Below, one piece after another: positions 24,930-33,422 of a stretch of DNA of 48,393 nt (positions within the stretch are counted from its first letter, which is position 1; each line of letters opens with the position of its first letter). Position numbers and translations under genes: made by a program. Origin of the DNA: Candidatus Cloacimonadota bacterium (GTDB lineage: Bacteria > Cloacimonadota > Cloacimonadia > Cloacimonadales > Cloacimonadaceae); NCBI GenBank assembly GCA_028681035.1, contig JAQUJJ010000008.1:1-48393 (forward strand), written 5' to 3'. Below the pieces are notes generated by a model. It was given only the letters and a program-made list of their open reading frames with translations. It ran no database searches and was not told where the DNA came from.

Positions 24930-26031
24930 AAAATCCTTTGATTTGATTTACCACAAATTGAGCGTCCTCATCACTCAGGTTAGGATGCAAAGGTATGCTG
25001 AGAGCAGTATCATTGAGCTCCTCACTATTTTTTAGGCTTGCTTTGCTTTCATAGATGGCATTCATGTGCAGAGGATGATAACGTAGTGTGGTATATACAC
25101 CGTTATCCAAAAGATGTTTTGCCAAGGCATCTCTTTTTTGGGTCCTTATAGTATAAGTAAAGTATGAATGCTCTTCATAGATCTCACATTTTGGCGGAAG
25201 TATCAGATCACCCACACCTTGAAGCTCAATATCGTAAAAATCATTGATTTTCTTTCTGATGCCCTGCAAGACCTCAATTTTCCTAAGCTGGGCCAAGGCT
25301 ATAGCCGCGGTGATATTATTAGGGAGCATTTTAATAAACGGCTCCTTGATATCATATTCCCACCACCTGCTCTTTTCAGAAGCGCTGGATGAAGCGGCTT
25401 CAAATCCGGATTTACCTATGCCACAGTAACGAAGTTGTTTCGCCCGGGCCAGCATCTCTGGATTCTTCATTGCTACTCCTCCACCCTCTGCGGCAGTTAG
25501 GTTTTTCACTGCATCAAAGCTGTAGATTGCTACATCACCCATATCTCCACAAGCTCTGCCTTTATAAGAAGAAGATACAGCATGTGCAGCATCTTCAATC
25601 ACAGGATAGCCCAGCGCAAGCACCGGATCCATATCCACCGGCTTACCGGCAAAATGTACTACCATGACAGCTGCAGTTTGTTCCGTAATCTGAGCTTTAA
25701 TGAAGTCGGCATTTGTATTGCTTGTGTCAAGCTCAACATCACAAAAAACGGGTTTATGACCGGCAAGCAAAACTGCCTGAGCGCAAGATACCCAGGTCAG
25801 GCTGGGAACAATAATCTCAGATCCAGCCGGTAAATCTAAAAGTTGAATCGCCAAGTAAAGCGCGTTGGAGCCGCTATCTACCATAATGAAATTTTCGAGT
25901 TTGCGATATGCAGCAAATTCTTTTTCAAAAGTTTCCACATATTTGCCAAGGCCTAACCATTGAGAACGCAACACTTCATTAACCAGGTCAATCTCTTCTT
26001 GACCAGTTTTACATCCAAATACTGAGATCAT
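24919..26031 (-). CDS. DegT/DnrJ/EryC1/StrS-family sugar aminotransferase
   Basis: A 370-residue PLP enzyme of normal family length. DSGSNALYLA is the phosphate-binding loop, VIEDAAHAV includes D147, and YSFDAVKNLTAAEGGG carries the Schiff-base K176. It should transfer an amino group from glutamate to a keto sugar nucleotide, here probably a dTDP-4- or 3-keto-6-deoxyhexose because the cupin and rfbA follow in the same operon. I see no defect. The region upstream (26032-26266) contains two short hairpins and may hold a promoter or operator. Confidence 0.88.
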   Translation of the reverse strand: MISVFGCKTGQEEIDLVNEVLRSQWLGLGKYVETFEKEFAAYRKLENFIMVDSGSNALYLAIQLLDLPAGSEIIVPSLTWVSCAQAVLLAGHKPVFCDVELDTSNTNADFIKAQITEQTAAVMVVHFAGKPVDMDPVLALGYPVIEDAAHAVSSSYKGRACGDMGDVAIYSFDAVKNLTAAEGGGVAMKNPEMLARAKQLRYCGIGKSGFEAASSSASEKSRWWEYDIKEPFIKMLPNNITAAIALAQLRKIEVLQGIRKKINDFYDIELQGVGDLILPPKCEIYEEHSYFTYTIRTQKRDALAKHLLDNGVYTTLRYHPLHMNAIYESKASLKNSEELNDTALSIPLHPNLSDEDAQFVVNQIKGFYGA

Positions 26032-26266
26032 TTTTCCTCTTTTATTTCTTAGTTGTCCGTTTCACGGATCGAATCATTGTTTGTTAACTGGTACCCATGT
26101 CGGGTACTTTGGAATCTAAAAAAACGTTGTATAAATGATGCCCGCAGGGTTGCCCTTGATTTGGTTTGACGTTTGGACTAGTGATTTTTATGACCCCAAA
26201 TTTTCTCTTCCAATCTGTCCAGATTTCTTCTGTAGAAGCAGTTACTGATCCCGTCGATTCTGGTAA

Positions 26267-26713
26267 CTATAGAATTGAAGATAGATTCTGATATCCGGGT
26301 ACTTTCTCCAGGTATCCAGCCTCGACAGATTCAGTTACCGTCCCGCAGGGAAGCTGTCTTTCGATGACTTCCTCACGCGTAAGAGTAGTAAAATCCAGCT
26401 CCGGATATTGCTTCCTCGTCGCCCGCATCACTTTCATAAATACATTTGGCCAGGTGCTCATTGCCCTGCCCTGTCTGCGGTTCTTGCGGTTGTAGAGCTT
26501 GATGTACTCCCTGCAATCAGCTTTGTAGGCGTCACTGAGCTCGATCCTTCTGGCAAAGGCATAAATCTCTTTTACAATCTCATTCGATGGGGTAAATTTC
26601 GGCATCACCTTGCGTCTGGTAATGTATTTGTTCAGATGTGCATTGTAGTAGATTACCACATCATCCATGTTTCCGGTAAAGCCCGGCAGCATTAGCTTCA
26701 CTTGTGCTTTCAT
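26267..26713 (-). CDS. Hypothetical protein, unrecognised, not sugar-related
   Basis: A 148-residue protein with a clear Shine-Dalgarno (AGAGGA) before the ATG. It begins MKAQVKLMLPGFTGNMDDVV, and the GFTGNMDDVVIYYN segment faintly recalls small DUF6266-like or phage-type proteins; this is a weak impression. It is rich in Lys/Arg, with a helical middle part. It stands alone, with 235 bp and 218 bp without genes on its two sides, between two sugar modules, so it looks like an inserted orphan. No signal peptide or membrane segment is seen. I do not assign a function. Confidence 0.6.
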   Translation of the reverse strand: MKAQVKLMLPGFTGNMDDVVIYYNAHLNKYITRRKVMPKFTPSNEIVKEIYAFARRIELSDAYKADCREYIKLYNRKNRRQGRAMSTWPNVFMKVMRATRKQYPELDFTTLTREEVIERQLPCGTVTESVEAGYLEKVPGYQNLSSIL

Positions 26714-26931
26714 TTTTCGGTCCTCTTTCTTCCTTTTTTATGAGGATGAAATCGGCTTATCCAATTCAATCCCCCCTATTATTAGTATAGGAGAAACGGT
26801 GTGGACAAATTATGTCTGGCACAAGCCCAGCTTGCTTATTGCTGGTGGCAGCACCCCGGCTATACTCGGCAAAGTGCCGGGAACGACCATCACATAGCCA
26901 GCATAGCAGATCGGGCAAGGTCTATGCAAAC

Positions 26932-28035
26932 TTAGGTGATATGCCTGTAGCCTTGCAGCTTACTGCTGTGTTTGGCTGCTGCTGAGGGATATTTATTTTC
27001 CCATTGGGAGATAATACTCGCGTAAACTTCAGAAAGATGAACCTTGGTGCCGATAAAAAAAGGATTCTCACAGCCCTTGGCAAAGCTCATCTTAAAATCA
27101 TAGATGCTGTCGCCCCTTGCTGCGCCTCCACCCATAGAATACTTTTTGAATCCCAAGGGCTCAAGGTAGTTAAGCAGTTCCCAACGTTGGTATGTGTTTG
27201 CCTTATACCGATAATACTCTCCCAAGGTGCCACCCAAAAAGCCATAGGCCAATTCACCTCCGAGCAGAATAAGCTCTGTACTGATTGGTGTCTCCTCATA
27301 ATAGGTGATAGAGAGTAGCAGCGTTTCACCGAGCTTGTCTTTGATTCTTTTAAAAAAATTAAAGTCAAAATAATAAAAATCATCGGCTTCATTTCTCTGC
27401 ATAGTGCTGTTGTAGATCTTAAAAAAAACCTGCAGATCAGAGTCATTCACCTCAACACCACGTAAAAAATGAGTTCTTAATCCGTAGGATTCTCCTTTAC
27501 GTACAGTCTTCCTGACTCTATAAGCAAAAGAACCCTCCCAGACCTTATCCAGTCCTTGCGCAATATCTATATACACGTTATCCAGCACATTGATCTGCTC
27601 TGTATAGCTATGCAAGTTCCGATTTTCAATGATGGGACAGTATCTCACGAATTCTGTCACCACAAAGTTGTCTTGTAAATATTCCTGCAGTTTTGAGTTA
27701 AAAGTCTTGATGAAATCAGGATCTTGTGCCACACCAAGGGGGCCATTGTAGCCATACGCGCCAGAAATATCGAAGTACTCTCTTGATAAGCTATAGCCCA
27801 GATCGTTAATGCTTCTTTTCAAGTAGGGGTAAAAAAGAAAATTATGCTCATCTTGATATGCCCAGAAGCACTGAGCTTCTGCTTGTTCTACTTCGCTGTA
27901 AGAGTCGTAATAAGCTTTTGAGAAAAATGGTGATTTTATTTGCGTGGGTAATAGATCAAACAAAGAATCCCATCTCTGTGATAGAATCAAGTTATCTATT
28001 CCACATTCAATCATCTTTGAATCCAGTAATCCCAT
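26932..28035 (-). CDS. FemAB/BioF2-like GNAT-fold transferase
   Basis: A 367-residue protein with EGSFAYRVRKTVRKGESYGL at the domain junction, TELILLGGELAYGFLGGT in the second GNAT domain, and MGGGAARGDSIYDFKMSFAKG as the C-terminal signature (the YxFKxxF-like part is common in this family). It may transfer an acyl or aminoacyl group to an amino sugar. It lies 4 bp from a GNAT gene that precedes it in transcription. The related gene at 8068-9087 is a distant paralogue. Confidence 0.75.
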   Translation of the reverse strand: MGLLDSKMIECGIDNLILSQRWDSLFDLLPTQIKSPFFSKAYYDSYSEVEQAEAQCFWAYQDEHNFLFYPYLKRSINDLGYSLSREYFDISGAYGYNGPLGVAQDPDFIKTFNSKLQEYLQDNFVVTEFVRYCPIIENRNLHSYTEQINVLDNVYIDIAQGLDKVWEGSFAYRVRKTVRKGESYGLRTHFLRGVEVNDSDLQVFFKIYNSTMQRNEADDFYYFDFNFFKRIKDKLGETLLLSITYYEETPISTELILLGGELAYGFLGGTLGEYYRYKANTYQRWELLNYLEPLGFKKYSMGGGAARGDSIYDFKMSFAKGCENPFFIGTKVHLSEVYASIISQWENKYPSAAAKHSSKLQGYRHIT

Positions 28036-28039
28036 ACGA

Positions 28040-28594
28040 CTAAAGAGACTGTTTATTGTCTTTAGAGTATCTCGTCACATATTCTTCCTTCAAAATTGAG
28101 AAAAGCAATTTGGATTTGAACTCGCCATCCTTGTAAACATCATCCCTAACTAAGCCATCCAAAGTGAAGCCAAGAGATAAGAGCATTTTTTCCGTAATCT
28201 TGTGATCTTCCAGGCAATAACCATAACACTTGTGCATGGGATATTGTTCGAATAGGTAATCAAGCATTAGTTTAGCGGCTTCTGTCGCATACCCTTTGCC
28301 CCAGAAATCTTTTTCTCCAATTATTGTCCCTCCCCACTCAGCCTTAAGGTTGCGGCAATCTATGTTATTAATGCTTGTGAAGCCAATCATCTTTCCATCT
28401 TCTCGTAAACAGATTGCCAGATAGATATTGTAACCATCATTAAGGGACTTGTCCTCCACCCATATTTTCTCTCTTGCCTGCGACACAAAAAAATGGTTGC
28501 CACCCAGAGCTTTGGTAATCTCTTCGTCATTTCTCCATTTTATAGTAATGGTATAGTCTTCAGGCTCAAGCGCTCTTAGATATATTCGACTCAT
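28040..28594 (-). CDS. GNAT N-acetyltransferase (RimJ/RimL-like)
   Basis: A 184-residue GNAT with IYLRALEPEDYTITIKWRND at the start, GFTSINNIDCRNLKAEWGG in mid-domain and EKDFWGKGYATEAAKLML as the acetyl-CoA loop (WGKGYATEA fits the QxxGxG/A pattern). KMLLSLGFTLDGLVRDDVYKDG is the usual C-terminal part. Its place beside LegC/LegB-like genes suggests acetylation of a 4-amino sugar nucleotide, as LegH or PseH do, but it is an inference. It overlaps the DegT-like gene upstream by 4 bp. Confidence 0.82.
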   Translation of the reverse strand: MSRIYLRALEPEDYTITIKWRNDEEITKALGGNHFFVSQAREKIWVEDKSLNDGYNIYLAICLREDGKMIGFTSINNIDCRNLKAEWGGTIIGEKDFWGKGYATEAAKLMLDYLFEQYPMHKCYGYCLEDHKITEKMLLSLGFTLDGLVRDDVYKDGEFKSKLLFSILKEEYVTRYSKDNKQSL

Positions 28595-29658
28595 AATACT
28601 TCCCTCAATTTTGTTGTGTATTCGCTCAATAAGGTTAATGGTATATTAATGGGGATTGTCAATATATGATTTTGCATATCCCAGCTATATTCATATTCCT
28701 GACGGTCTATTTCATCTGATAGAAGCCAGTGTACTGGACAGTGTATATTCAATCTGTGCAAGTTTGCTTTTTTCTGATTCCTATCCTCAAGATAAACTGG
28801 CAGCCCAAGCGGAGTTGATTCACACAAATCTACTTTCACCACGCTTTGCAGTTCCAGGTTCCTAAGCAAAGAGTGAAAGACGATTGACCGCTTTCTGGAC
28901 AAAGCCATAAAGTCTATTCTATCTAAGAACCATGCGTTTGATTTGGGCATAGCTACAATGCCCTTCACATGGTAAGATTGATTGGCTATGTCGATATGTC
29001 TCAGGAATTTCTCAGCTTTAAAACACCCATACTTAATATGACAAAAGCGAAGAAACTGGCCGTAGCGTTTGTGAAGGATAAACTTACGTATCGGTTTTGT
29101 CTGCGTCTGAAACTTCATTGGGGCTTTGGAATGCAGGACACTTGCCTCAAAGGGTGAGTACTTTCTAACGCTGTTCATGCAGAAATCACCATACAACGTA
29201 TTTTCATTATTAAGCCATGCTTGTACTGTATCCTGGATTGTCACAATTCCTTTGCTACGCAATCTTGACACCATACCAGTAAGATAGTCTTTGTAAGAGT
29301 ATCCGAAGTAATCTACGAATAATACAGCCTTGAGTCCCTTGCAGGTTTTCCTGTCAATATCCTCAAGATCAGGCAATAAGCCCTCTTTCATCTTATAAAA
29401 ATCGTATTTTATTCCCGCTTCTTTGAATGGATAAATCATCGTGGGACAAAGATAGGATGGAAGAAGGATCCTATCCCCAAAGTCAAATCCGATGCTTTGG
29501 ATTATAGCTTTTAAGGAATAGTAGGCACCAAAAGTGTAGTAACGATTATATTCTGCAAAGTTAGCTCCAAAATTTGAGAATTGGTGGTAGTCTTTTTCAA
29601 AAATAATACCAGGAGAGAAAACAAACTCTCCGCCTACCATGAACTTAGGTTTATGCAT
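28591..29658 (-). CDS. Divergent PLP-dependent DegT-like protein
   Basis: A 355-residue protein with a recognisable but altered DegT fold: TFGAYYSLKAIIQSIG near the phosphate site, RILLPSYLCPTM, FVDYFGYSYKDY, D143 in TIQDTVQAWL and K166 in NSVRKYSPFEAS as the probable PLP lysine. The motif after the lysine lacks the usual GEGG. It overlaps the LegC-like gene upstream by 8 bp and the GNAT downstream by 4 bp, so it is a fixed part of this operon. Function is unknown; a structural paralogue is at 21195-22169. Confidence 0.68.
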   Translation of the reverse strand: MHKPKFMVGGEFVFSPGIIFEKDYHQFSNFGANFAEYNRYYTFGAYYSLKAIIQSIGFDFGDRILLPSYLCPTMIYPFKEAGIKYDFYKMKEGLLPDLEDIDRKTCKGLKAVLFVDYFGYSYKDYLTGMVSRLRSKGIVTIQDTVQAWLNNENTLYGDFCMNSVRKYSPFEASVLHSKAPMKFQTQTKPIRKFILHKRYGQFLRFCHIKYGCFKAEKFLRHIDIANQSYHVKGIVAMPKSNAWFLDRIDFMALSRKRSIVFHSLLRNLELQSVVKVDLCESTPLGLPVYLEDRNQKKANLHRLNIHCPVHWLLSDEIDRQEYEYSWDMQNHILTIPINIPLTLLSEYTTKLREVL

Positions 29659-30919
29659 TTATTGTTTTACGAGGAAAATTGCTTAGCCGAAATGAACTCG
29701 GCATATTCACCAACCTGTCTGCAATCTCTTTTGATATGCTCAGATCTGATGAGATTGAATCCTTGAACATCTCAAGCTCATTCATCAGAATCCAGGCGGG
29801 GCGGGTCATGACTTGATTCGCATTAGTCTGCTGTAAAAAGCTCTCCCGCTCTTCCAAGCTATTGAGCAGTATAGCATTTAGCCAATAATTGGAAATTGTA
29901 TCTTTGGGCTCTGCCACATAGTCAATCCCATCCATCGCTGCAAAGAAGTCCTGATAAGCTCTGGCAGTGGATCGCTTATTTTCCAGTATCTCCGGCAGCT
30001 TTTCCACCTGAGCACAGCCTATAGCGGCATTTACGTTTGGCAGCCTGTAATTAAAACCTACCATATCGTGTTCAAACCTCCAGGGATGTGGTACTTTGGC
30101 AGTAGTAGTAATGTGCTTCGCCAGCTTACCCAGTTCATCATCGTTGGTAAGGATCATCCCCCCGCCACCGGTGGTGATAGTCTTATTGCCATTAAAACTT
30201 AGAACTCCTAATTTACCAAAAGTTCCAGTGTGCTGGCCCTTATAATAACTCCCAATCGATTCCGCAGAATCCTCAACCACGGGAATATGGTAACGGGTAC
30301 AAATTTCCACGATGCGGTCTATCTCACAGGGATGTCCGAAGGTATGCATGGGTACACAGGCGGAGATCCTTTTTTTTGTCCACGAATTAGCACCAATTTT
30401 CACGGATTGGGGTTTATTAGAATCTTTAATTTGTGTAAATCGGTGAGAATTGGTGGATGACTCTTTTAAAAAACATTGTGGAGCACCATCTATCTCTTCT
30501 AGGACTGCGTTCGCGAAAAGCCATGCTTCCAGCGCATCGGCAGAAAGTCCCAGTGTTTTGCGGTCGATATCTATAAAGACAGACTCTGCCCCACAATAGG
30601 AAATAGCATTGCAGGTGGCAATGAAGGTGAGCGGCTGGGTTATTACCAGATCTCCATATCCCACTCCGGCCAGCTTGAGTGCTGCGTGTAGAGCGGCGGT
30701 CCCATTTACAGTAGCTATGGCATACTTAGCTCCAGTAAAGTCACGGATCATCTCTTCGAATTTGTCTACATATTTGCCGACTGAAGAAACGAAGGTGGTG
30801 TCTATACAATCGCTCAGGTATTTTTTCTCGTTACCGGAAAAATGGGGCTCGTGTAGGGGGATGAAGTCGCGGTTGGGATATAATTCGCGGATGAAGTCTA
30901 TGATTGGGCTATAGTTCAT
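29651..30919 (-). CDS. legC: LegC-family sugar-nucleotide aminotransferase with an in-frame repeat insertion
   Basis: A 422-residue DegT-family enzyme from the ATG at 30917-30919 (an earlier GTG lies in a repeat). TVNGTAALHAALKLAG, VVEDSAESIGS (D217) and SFNGNKTITTGGGG (K246) are the PLP motifs, and PMHTFGHP is typical of LegC, which makes 4-amino-4,6-dideoxy sugar nucleotides. LegB follows in the cluster. Residues 155-181 are encoded exactly by an 81-bp inverted-repeat element (30377-30457), which accounts for most of the extra length over the roughly 385 residues I expect. The insertion follows EEIDGAP and precedes TKKRISA, outside the core PLP motifs. The ribosome-binding site may come from the GGTGGAC end of the upstream repeat. 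Confidence 0.88.
   Translation of the reverse strand: MNYSPIIDFIRELYPNRDFIPLHEPHFSGNEKKYLSDCIDTTFVSSVGKYVDKFEEMIRDFTGAKYAIATVNGTAALHAALKLAGVGYGDLVITQPLTFIATCNAISYCGAESVFIDIDRKTLGLSADALEAWLFANAVLEEIDGAPQCFLKESSTNSHRFTQIKDSNKPQSVKIGANSWTKKRISACVPMHTFGHPCEIDRIVEICTRYHIPVVEDSAESIGSYYKGQHTGTFGKLGVLSFNGNKTITTGGGGMILTNDDELGKLAKHITTTAKVPHPWRFEHDMVGFNYRLPNVNAAIGCAQVEKLPEILENKRSTARAYQDFFAAMDGIDYVAEPKDTISNYWLNAILLNSLEERESFLQQTNANQVMTRPAWILMNELEMFKDSISSDLSISKEIADRLVNMPSSFRLSNFPRKTINA
30377..30457. repeat. Complete 81-bp inverted-repeat element in frame inside legC (family C)
   Basis: Two arms (30377-30408 and 30428-30457) of the TCCACC...CAATT type face each other around a spacer of about 19 bp. The total is 81 bp, exactly 27 codons, and starts on a codon boundary, so the reading frame is kept and no stop is introduced. 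Similar arms occur at 30925-31066, 31498-31530 and 32538-32724. Confidence 0.87.
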
Positions 30920-30924
30920 ATTCG

Positions 30925-31529
30925 GTCCACCAATTTTCACTAATTTTCACACATTAGGGGTACTTTAATCTGTCCACCAATTTTCACTAATCATCACACA
31001 TTAGGGATTTCATCGAGCCTGGTCAATCCCTTAATAATTGGTGAAAATTGGTGGTAATTGGTGGACCGTCTTTTAGCAAATCTCACTATTGGTTGATCAG
31101 AGCACATATTTTTGATGCTCTAAGCTCTGGGTACCAAAGTTTATCAGAAGTCCGACCCTGAGTTTTGTAGCCTTCAGGTAATTGAGTAGCTGAGCTACAT
31201 GGTCGTTTGTAAGGCCGCTGAGGGCCTTAAGTTCTATAATGATTTGGTCGTAACAAATGAAATCTGCTTTGTAGGCTTTTTTAAGAGCCACACCCTTGTA
31301 GATAATACTAATATCCTTTTCTCTTTCAAAAGGAATCCCTATTCTCTGAAGTTCAATAGCCAAAGCTTCCTGGTACACAGATTCCAAAAACCCATGCCCC
31401 AATTCCCTGTGAACTGCCATGCAAGCCCCCACTATCTTATAGCATTCTTCTTTACACAACAAAACCTTCTCGTCCTGAAACATACTTTAGTCTCTTTTAA
31501 TTTGTGTAAATTAGTGAAAATGGTGGACA
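30925..31529. mobile_element. GxxExxxY gene bounded by inverted CACYAATT-family arms, with a nested pair
   Basis: A forward arm at 30925-30955 and a reverse arm at 31498-31529 bracket the second GxxExxxY gene. Between the forward arm and the gene lies a second, closely similar forward arm (30972-31006) and a reverse arm (about 31029-31066), which look like an empty 95-bp copy nested inside or beside the larger element. Outer ends read GTCCACC and GGTGGAC. The element occupies the whole gap between legC and legB. Confidence 0.65.
31097..31483 (-). CDS. GxxExxxY protein, second copy
   Basis: A 128-residue family member with GFLESVY (GxxExxxY) at about 31-37, ADFICYD followed by IIELKAL (D...ExK of PD-(D/E)XK nucleases), and NFGTQSLEHQKYV at the end. 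It is only distantly similar to the copy at 3906-4328, so the two did not arise by recent duplication. The ATG at 31481-31483 has only a weak Shine-Dalgarno. It lies between legC and legB inside CACYAATT-type arms. The inner edge of the downstream arm is about 30 bp from the stop codon, the same spacing as at the third copy. Confidence 0.86.
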   Translation of the reverse strand: MFQDEKVLLCKEECYKIVGACMAVHRELGHGFLESVYQEALAIELQRIGIPFEREKDISIIYKGVALKKAYKADFICYDQIIIELKALSGLTNDHVAQLLNYLKATKLRVGLLINFGTQSLEHQKYVL

Positions 31530-31538
31530 GTCTTTAGT

Positions 31539-32516
31539 CTAAACATTATACAAACCCGGCTTGTACTTTGCCAGATTATTCGGCTTCGTAAACCATTCCA
31601 CCGTCTTTTCCAGCCCCGCTCGGATCGAATACTTGGGTTCAAAACCAGTCAATGATCTTATCTTTGTATTATCGCACCAAAGCCTGAAGACTTCTGAGCC
31701 TCCTGGTCTAATCCGCTGCTCATCGGTAATAAAACGAACATCGCTGTTCATAATATTCTTGATCAGCTCCAAGGTGTCCTTGATAGATATCTCATAGTTG
31801 GAGCCTATATTCACCGCTTCACCAATAGCTTTATCGCATTTAGCAAGCTCCAAGTATCCCCTGCAGGTATCAGAAACATAGTTAAAATCTCTGGTTGGGC
31901 TTAGATCTCCCAGTTTGATCTCTTGCATACCGCTGGCAATCTGAGAAATTATGGTAGGGATCACAGCCCGGGCTGATTGGCGGGGTCCATATGTATTAAA
32001 AGGACGCACAATAGTAATGGGCAGTTTGAAGGCATTGTAAAAGCTCATAGCAATGGCGTCTGCACCTATCTTGCTGGCACTATAGGGAGATTGAGGCTGC
32101 ATTGGATGCTTCTCATTAATAGGAACATATTGAGCTGTACCATATACCTCACTGGTAGATGTGACCAGGATTCTTTTGGCTCCAGAGTCTCGGGCCGCCT
32201 GGCAAATATTAAGAGTCCCTTTTACGTTTGTGTCAATATAACTATCCGGTGCTACATAGGAATATGGTATGGCAATAAGCGCTGCCAGATGAAACACAGT
32301 ATCCACGTCTTTACAGATTTCTCTACAGTAATTGGGATCCCTTACATCGCCCGTCACCACTTCTAGCCTTGCTTGTGACTCAATGTCCTCAAGCCAACCC
32401 CAATAATTGAAGGAATTGTATTGTGCCAATGCCCGCACATGGTGTCCCTCTTTCAATAATGCTTCAGTTAAATGAGACCCTATAAATCCATCAGCACCTG
32501 TCACTAAAACTTTCAT
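31539..32516 (-). CDS. legB: LegB-like NAD-dependent sugar-nucleotide 4,6-dehydratase
   Basis: A 325-residue extended SDR from the ATG at 32514-32516, which has a perfect GGAGG 5 nt upstream; the frame continues to 32546 into a repeat. GADGFIG (7-13), HLAALIAIPYSY, TSTSEVYG and SPYSASK (YxxxK) are visible, and IPYSYVAPDSY with GPRQSARAVIPT is typical of LegB. It should dehydrate a GDP- or UDP-N-acetylglucosamine before LegC adds the amino group. Both gene ends are adjacent to family C repeats. The remaining Leg steps (LegG, LegI) are not in the window. Confidence 0.88.
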   Translation of the reverse strand: MKVLVTGADGFIGSHLTEALLKEGHHVRALAQYNSFNYWGWLEDIESQARLEVVTGDVRDPNYCREICKDVDTVFHLAALIAIPYSYVAPDSYIDTNVKGTLNICQAARDSGAKRILVTSTSEVYGTAQYVPINEKHPMQPQSPYSASKIGADAIAMSFYNAFKLPITIVRPFNTYGPRQSARAVIPTIISQIASGMQEIKLGDLSPTRDFNYVSDTCRGYLELAKCDKAIGEAVNIGSNYEISIKDTLELIKNIMNSDVRFITDEQRIRPGGSEVFRLWCDNTKIRSLTGFEPKYSIRAGLEKTVEWFTKPNNLAKYKPGLYNV

Positions 32517-32537
32517 GTGTCCTCCACTTTTATATCT

Positions 32538-32724
32538 GTCCACCAATTTACACTAATTATCACTAATATTTATCTAGAGTCTGAAAAGCCTAAGTCAGGC
32601 ACCTGTGCCCTGACAAGTTCCTCATTTTTGAGGAGTCCTTTCTGTCAGTTGTTCCTAAAGTAATAGTCCCAACCTAATACATCACCACACATCAATTCGT
32701 GCTAATTGGTGAAAATTGGTGGAC
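32538..32724. repeat. Empty inverted-repeat element, family C, with two hairpins inside
   Basis: Arms at about 32538-32569 and 32687-32724 are inverted (outer ends GTCCACC and GGTGGAC). The interior of about 115 bp has no ORF but two short hairpins: GTCAGGCAC paired with GTGCCCTGAC (32594-32614, one bulge) and TCCTCA/TGAGGA with a TTTT loop (32619-32634). The element fills the gap between the nucleotidyltransferase and legB. Confidence 0.75.
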
Positions 32725-32729
32725 AGAAA

Positions 32730-33422
32730 CTATTCAAAGCGTTCCTTATAGATTTCCTGTGCTGTTTCGTAATCTTGTATCTGCCCAATATCCAGCCAGT
32801 ATTCATCTATAGGATAATGAGTAATAGGCAGCTTCTGCTCTATCATCTTTTTGATCAGCTTATCCATACCAAAGTACTCACCGTCAGGGATCAGATCCAA
32901 AATGCCGGGCTTGAAAATATAAATACCGGCTAAAATATTGGTTCGGATATCCGGTTTTTCATCTATTCCAACTACAAAATCCCCTTCTGTGTGGATATTG
33001 CCAAATTGGAAAGGTGTAACGATCTCCTTTGTACATATAGTGAGCAAGGAATCATTAGTCAAGGCAAATTCATAGAGCTTTTTATAGGATAACTGGGTAA
33101 GGATATCGCCATTCATCACCAAAAAAGGCTCTGTAAGCTGATCCTGCAACAATTTTACCGGCCCAGCCGTACCCAGGGGTTTGTCTTCCTTACTGATTGT
33201 TAGTTTGACACCATATTTGCTGCCGTCACCAAAGAAATTTTCAATATAGGCAGATTTATAGTTTGTCGCCAAATAGATGTGATTGAAACCATTGGCCTTA
33301 AGGTGCTCGATCTGAATCTCGAGCACAGCCTTCTCCCCTATCGGGAGCAAAGGTTTGGGTATTATTTCTGTAAAAGGTTTGAGGCGAGTGCCCAAACCGC
33401 CTGATAGAATAACTGCTTTCAT
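32730..33422 (-). CDS. Nucleotidyltransferase family protein (sugar-1-phosphate)
   Basis: A 230-residue NTP_transferase with SGGLGTRLKPFTEIIPKPLLPI (8-29 region; G-G-x-G-T-R-x-P and K in PKPLLP), MNGDILT and IYIFKPGILDLIP. It should join a nucleotide to a sugar-1-phosphate. In the legionaminic pathway of Campylobacter a similar enzyme (PtmE) makes the GDP-sugar that LegB uses; this one lacks PtmE's CBS domains, so the match is only suggestive. It overlaps the GT4 gene upstream by 4 bp, and its stop is followed almost directly by a repeat arm. Confidence 0.85.
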   Translation of the reverse strand: MKAVILSGGLGTRLKPFTEIIPKPLLPIGEKAVLEIQIEHLKANGFNHIYLATNYKSAYIENFFGDGSKYGVKLTISKEDKPLGTAGPVKLLQDQLTEPFLVMNGDILTQLSYKKLYEFALTNDSLLTICTKEIVTPFQFGNIHTEGDFVVGIDEKPDIRTNILAGIYIFKPGILDLIPDGEYFGMDKLIKKMIEQKLPITHYPIDEYWLDIGQIQDYETAQEIYKERFE

